From positions 1 through 16,371 of the forward strand of contig CALJUZ010000002.1 of the NCBI GenBank assembly GCA_937975235.1: a stretch of 16,371 nt of DNA, in the 5' to 3' direction. The position numbers were made by a program, and so were the translations under genes. Origin of the DNA: CALJUZ01 sp003387805. GTDB taxonomy: Bacteria; Bacillota; Limnochordia; Limnochordales; ZCTH02-B6. Positions 15,038 through 16,371 of the stretch are shown here, piece after piece. The notes beneath the pieces were generated by a model, which did no database searches, was not told where the DNA came from, and saw only the letters and a program-made list of their open reading frames with translations. The first letter of the stretch is position 1. Every line of letters begins with the position of its first letter.

Positions 15038-15787
15038 TTACCTTCCTCTAGCCGCGTGGTTTATGTATGACTGACTCATCTGCGACAGCGCCGTGAACAA
15101 CGGCCCGAATTCTTGCACAGGAATGAGCGGCAGGGCACGTGAGAGCTTGGCCTGCAGGGCGTCCAGCGTGAGGTCCGCCGCCCGCACTTCCACCAGGGTG
15201 ACGCCGTGGCGGGCGCAGACGCCGGCTTTGACGTGGTCGCGCAGCTGCTGCTGGCGCAGCTCTTCCTCCGTCGTCGAGAACGTGGCGCCCACGGCGAAGT
15301 GCTGGCTGCCCTGAAACTCCACCGCCACCCGCCACGTGGGGTACCAGCGATCGAACTCGAGCCGGCCGCTGCCGTCGCCCGCCACCGCCCACGGCAGCCG
15401 GGCGTTTTCCCACACCTCGTGCTCCTTGACCAGCAGGTCCAGCCAGCACTTCATCAGCCACTCGCCCACGTAGAACACGTCGTTCCGGATGCGCTGCAGC
15501 TCGTTGGCGACGTGCGTTTCCACCTCCGGCGGCATCCAGGGCACGAGAATCATGGCGCCGCCGGGGCCGCGCCGCGTGCCGATGTACAGCCATCCGTATT
15601 CCAACAGGCGAGCCGCAGCCCGCCGGTACGTGCGGTCATGGATTCCCGTCGCAGACGCGTGCACACTGATCGGAGCCAGTGGATGATAGTAGAAGCGAAG
15701 AAACACCGTCCGATCGATGTTGCGCAGGCGGCGGTCATCGAGCAACGCCGCCAGCACTCTCGTGCTGAACAGCTGACGCAAAAACAC
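15038..15787 (-). CDS. Uncharacterised protein: winged-helix-like N-terminus plus Vsr/EDxHD-like nuclease core
   Basis: I do not recognise this 249-residue protein by name. Residues about 40-85 look like a winged helix: helices around ATGIHDRTYRRAAARLLEYG, then a two-strand wing YIGTRRGPGGAMILVPW. Residues 142-203 resemble the Vsr/EDxHD and PD-(D/E)xK nuclease superfamily. E144-F-D146, then a strand with E157-F-Q159-G, H163, and R183-D184-x-x-K187 in a helix with C191, then a strand TLVEVRA, recall the common pattern DF..IEYDG.QHF..RD..K..YC...I.L..I. GTG 15787 is chosen because GGAGGAG lies nine bases upstream; TTG 15829 would add 14 residues. A role in DNA cleavage or repair is an inference, and catalytic activity is unproven. 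No membrane segment or signal peptide is visible. Confidence 0.75.
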   Translation of the reverse strand: MFLRQLFSTRVLAALLDDRRLRNIDRTVFLRFYYHPLAPISVHASATGIHDRTYRRAAARLLEYGWLYIGTRRGPGGAMILVPWMPPEVETHVANELQRIRNDVFYVGEWLMKCWLDLLVKEHEVWENARLPWAVAGDGSGRLEFDRWYPTWRVAVEFQGSQHFAVGATFSTTEEELRQQQLRDHVKAGVCARHGVTLVEVRAADLTLDALQAKLSRALPLIPVQEFGPLFTALSQMSQSYINHAARGR

Positions 15788-15814
15788 CGTAACACTCTCC
15801 TCCAATAGAAGAGA

Positions 15815-15837
15815 TTGTTGCAACAACAATTTAAATT
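15815..15837. promoter_or_regulatory. Two adjacent palindromes upstream of the nuclease-like gene
   Basis: TTGTTGCAACAA (15815-15826) is a perfect 12-base palindrome. One base later AATTTAAATT (15828-15837) is a perfect 10-base palindrome. Both lie 28-50 bases upstream of the chosen start of the minus-strand nuclease-like gene, in a sharp AT-rich island (about 15800-15885). The placement fits operator sites for an autoregulator, which is inference. Confidence 0.5.
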
Positions 15838-15892
15838 AGCCTTTACTGTCGATTTTCCTCTTTTTCACAGACATGTTCTGATCGTCATCCCT

Positions 15893-15967
15893 GGTTCAGG
15901 TGTTTGCGACTAGACGGCAAGACCTGTTTTGCGGCGGGCCGTGCCGGGGGTCTTGTCCCGCTGAACC
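15893..15967. repeat. Nested inverted repeats, probable structured element
   Basis: GGTTCAG (15893-15899) pairs with CTGAACC (15961-15967). Inside it GGCAAGACC (15916-15924) pairs with GGTCTTGTC (15949-15957) with one G-U, and inside that CGGC (15932-15935) can pair with GCCG (15943-15946). The coaxial nesting suggests a folded RNA or the inverted end of a mobile element. I recognise no specific family. Confidence 0.55.
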
Positions 15968-16060
15968 CGTCGTCCAGGACGCCGCGCCCGCTGGAGTCCG
16001 TGGGACGGCCCGCGCAGGCTTCGGTTTGTGGGGGTCTAGGCGTGCGTCCGGCCGCCCCGG

Positions 16061-16107
16061 CGGCACGCGGCCTCCCCGACGGCACGCGGCCTCCCCGGCG
16101 GAACGCG
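16061..16107. repeat. 19-bp tandem repeat
   Basis: CGGCACGCGGCCTCCCCGA (16061-16079) is followed directly by an identical unit except for its last base (16080-16098), then by a partial third copy CGGAACGCG (16099-16107). It is non-coding as far as I can see. Confidence 0.75.
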
Positions 16108-16134
16108 CGGCGGTCGTGAAGCCGGCTGCCCACT

Positions 16135-16172
16135 GCGTCACCCGTGACGCGGGCCGCGGAAAGCAGCGTCAC
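16135..16172. repeat. Cluster of three GCGTCAC heptamers
   Basis: GCGTCAC (16135-16141) and its perfect inverse GTGACGC (16144-16150) form a palindrome with a CC centre. A further direct copy lies at 16166-16172. The arrangement resembles a regulator binding site with an auxiliary half-site, but no regulator can be assigned. Confidence 0.45.
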
Positions 16173-16341
16173 GAGAGTATGAACTCCGCGGGCGCTGCGT
16201 GTCCCCGGGCAAGACGCGGTCGGCGAGGGCTCGCGGCGGGGACGAAAAGCGCGACGTCCACGGTGTTTCCGGCCCGGACTATTTTCTCGACGAATGGCCC
16301 GCCCGCCGCGGCGCGACGCCCGGGACGAACTTTGTACCGTA

Positions 16342-16371
16342 ATGACACTCGTGGTGCTGATGAGTGACATC
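16342..16371 (+). CDS. Possible start of a plus-strand gene cut by the window edge
   Basis: An ATG at 16342 opens ten codons reading MTLVVLMSDI, a hydrophobic strand ending in Asp. This is reminiscent of the start of calcineurin-like phosphoesterases, which commonly begin with a strand followed by SDIHG. No strong ribosome binding site precedes it, and ten residues are too few to decide. An internal ATG at 16360 is also possible. Confidence 0.25.
   Translation, partial: MTLVVLMSDI

Larger units (their letters stand above)
15838..16341. other. Gene-poor stretch with several short repeats and inverted repeats
   Basis: No convincing full-length gene is seen on either strand; the long open frames are Arg/Pro/Ala-rich. 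The stretch holds a nested inverted-repeat structure (15893-15967), a 19-base tandem repeat (16061-16107) and a cluster of three GCGTCAC heptamers (16135-16172). On the minus strand a 12-codon frame (15874-15836, MSVKKRKIDSKG) is notably lysine-rich. It could be a leader peptide or the broken start of a lost gene. Confidence 0.45.

Noticed and set aside
16357..16364. CTGATGAG at the window end as a hammerhead ribozyme core
   Set aside because: No GAAA core strand or closing stems can be seen before the window ends, and the heptamer CTGATGA also occurs by chance inside the first gene near 1019.
15885..16370. Gene on either strand in the last 480 bases
   Set aside because: Open frames on both strands cover the same bases with Arg/Pro/Ala-rich translations and run through tandem repeats; no motif or convincing start.

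Overview
The window looks like a chromosomal segment from a high-GC, probably thermophilic member of the Bacillota (Symbiobacterium, Thermaerobacter or Limnochordia-like). This is inferred from the strongly GC-rich sequence, strong AGGAGG-type ribosome binding sites with frequent GTG starts, a classical T-box leader ahead of an ilv-leu operon, and a type I-E style CRISPR repeat pair. No rRNA or tRNA gene is visible, so the exact genus cannot be fixed.

Layout. Positions 88-177 hold a two-repeat, one-spacer CRISPR remnant with the 61-bp period of type I-E arrays. After about 380 bp with no convincing gene, 560-1870 encodes a Gfo/Idh/MocA oxidoreductase with an unusual cysteine cluster. A promoter near 1906-1934 then drives a long T-box leader (about 1941-2427) with a probable leucine (CUC) specifier and an intrinsic terminator.

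The T-box controls an 11.6-kb plus-strand operon: ilvB - ilvN - ilvC - class V aminotransferase - serA - leuA - leuC - leuD - cimA. Most junctions overlap or are only a few bases apart. The set covers acetolactate synthase and ketol-acid reductoisomerase (Val, Ile, Leu), isopropylmalate synthase and isomerase (Leu), and citramalate synthase, which gives threonine-independent isoleucine using the same LeuCD isomerase. An aminotransferase-SerA pair, probably for serine, sits in the middle. ilvD, leuB and ilvE are absent from the window and must lie elsewhere.

Two minus-strand genes follow. One is a family I inorganic pyrophosphatase (14178-14669) with a long repeat-bearing upstream region and a candidate promoter at 14900-14928. 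The other (15038-15787) is an uncharacterised protein that combines a winged-helix-like N-terminal region with a Vsr/EDxHD-like nuclease core. Its upstream region is an AT-rich island with two abutting palindromes, next to a nested inverted-repeat structure. The last 400 bp have short tandem and inverted repeats, and possibly the first ten codons of a further plus-strand gene at the window edge.

The core operon is recognisable biochemistry in an unusual arrangement. The least explained parts are the nuclease-like gene with its control region and the CRISPR remnant.
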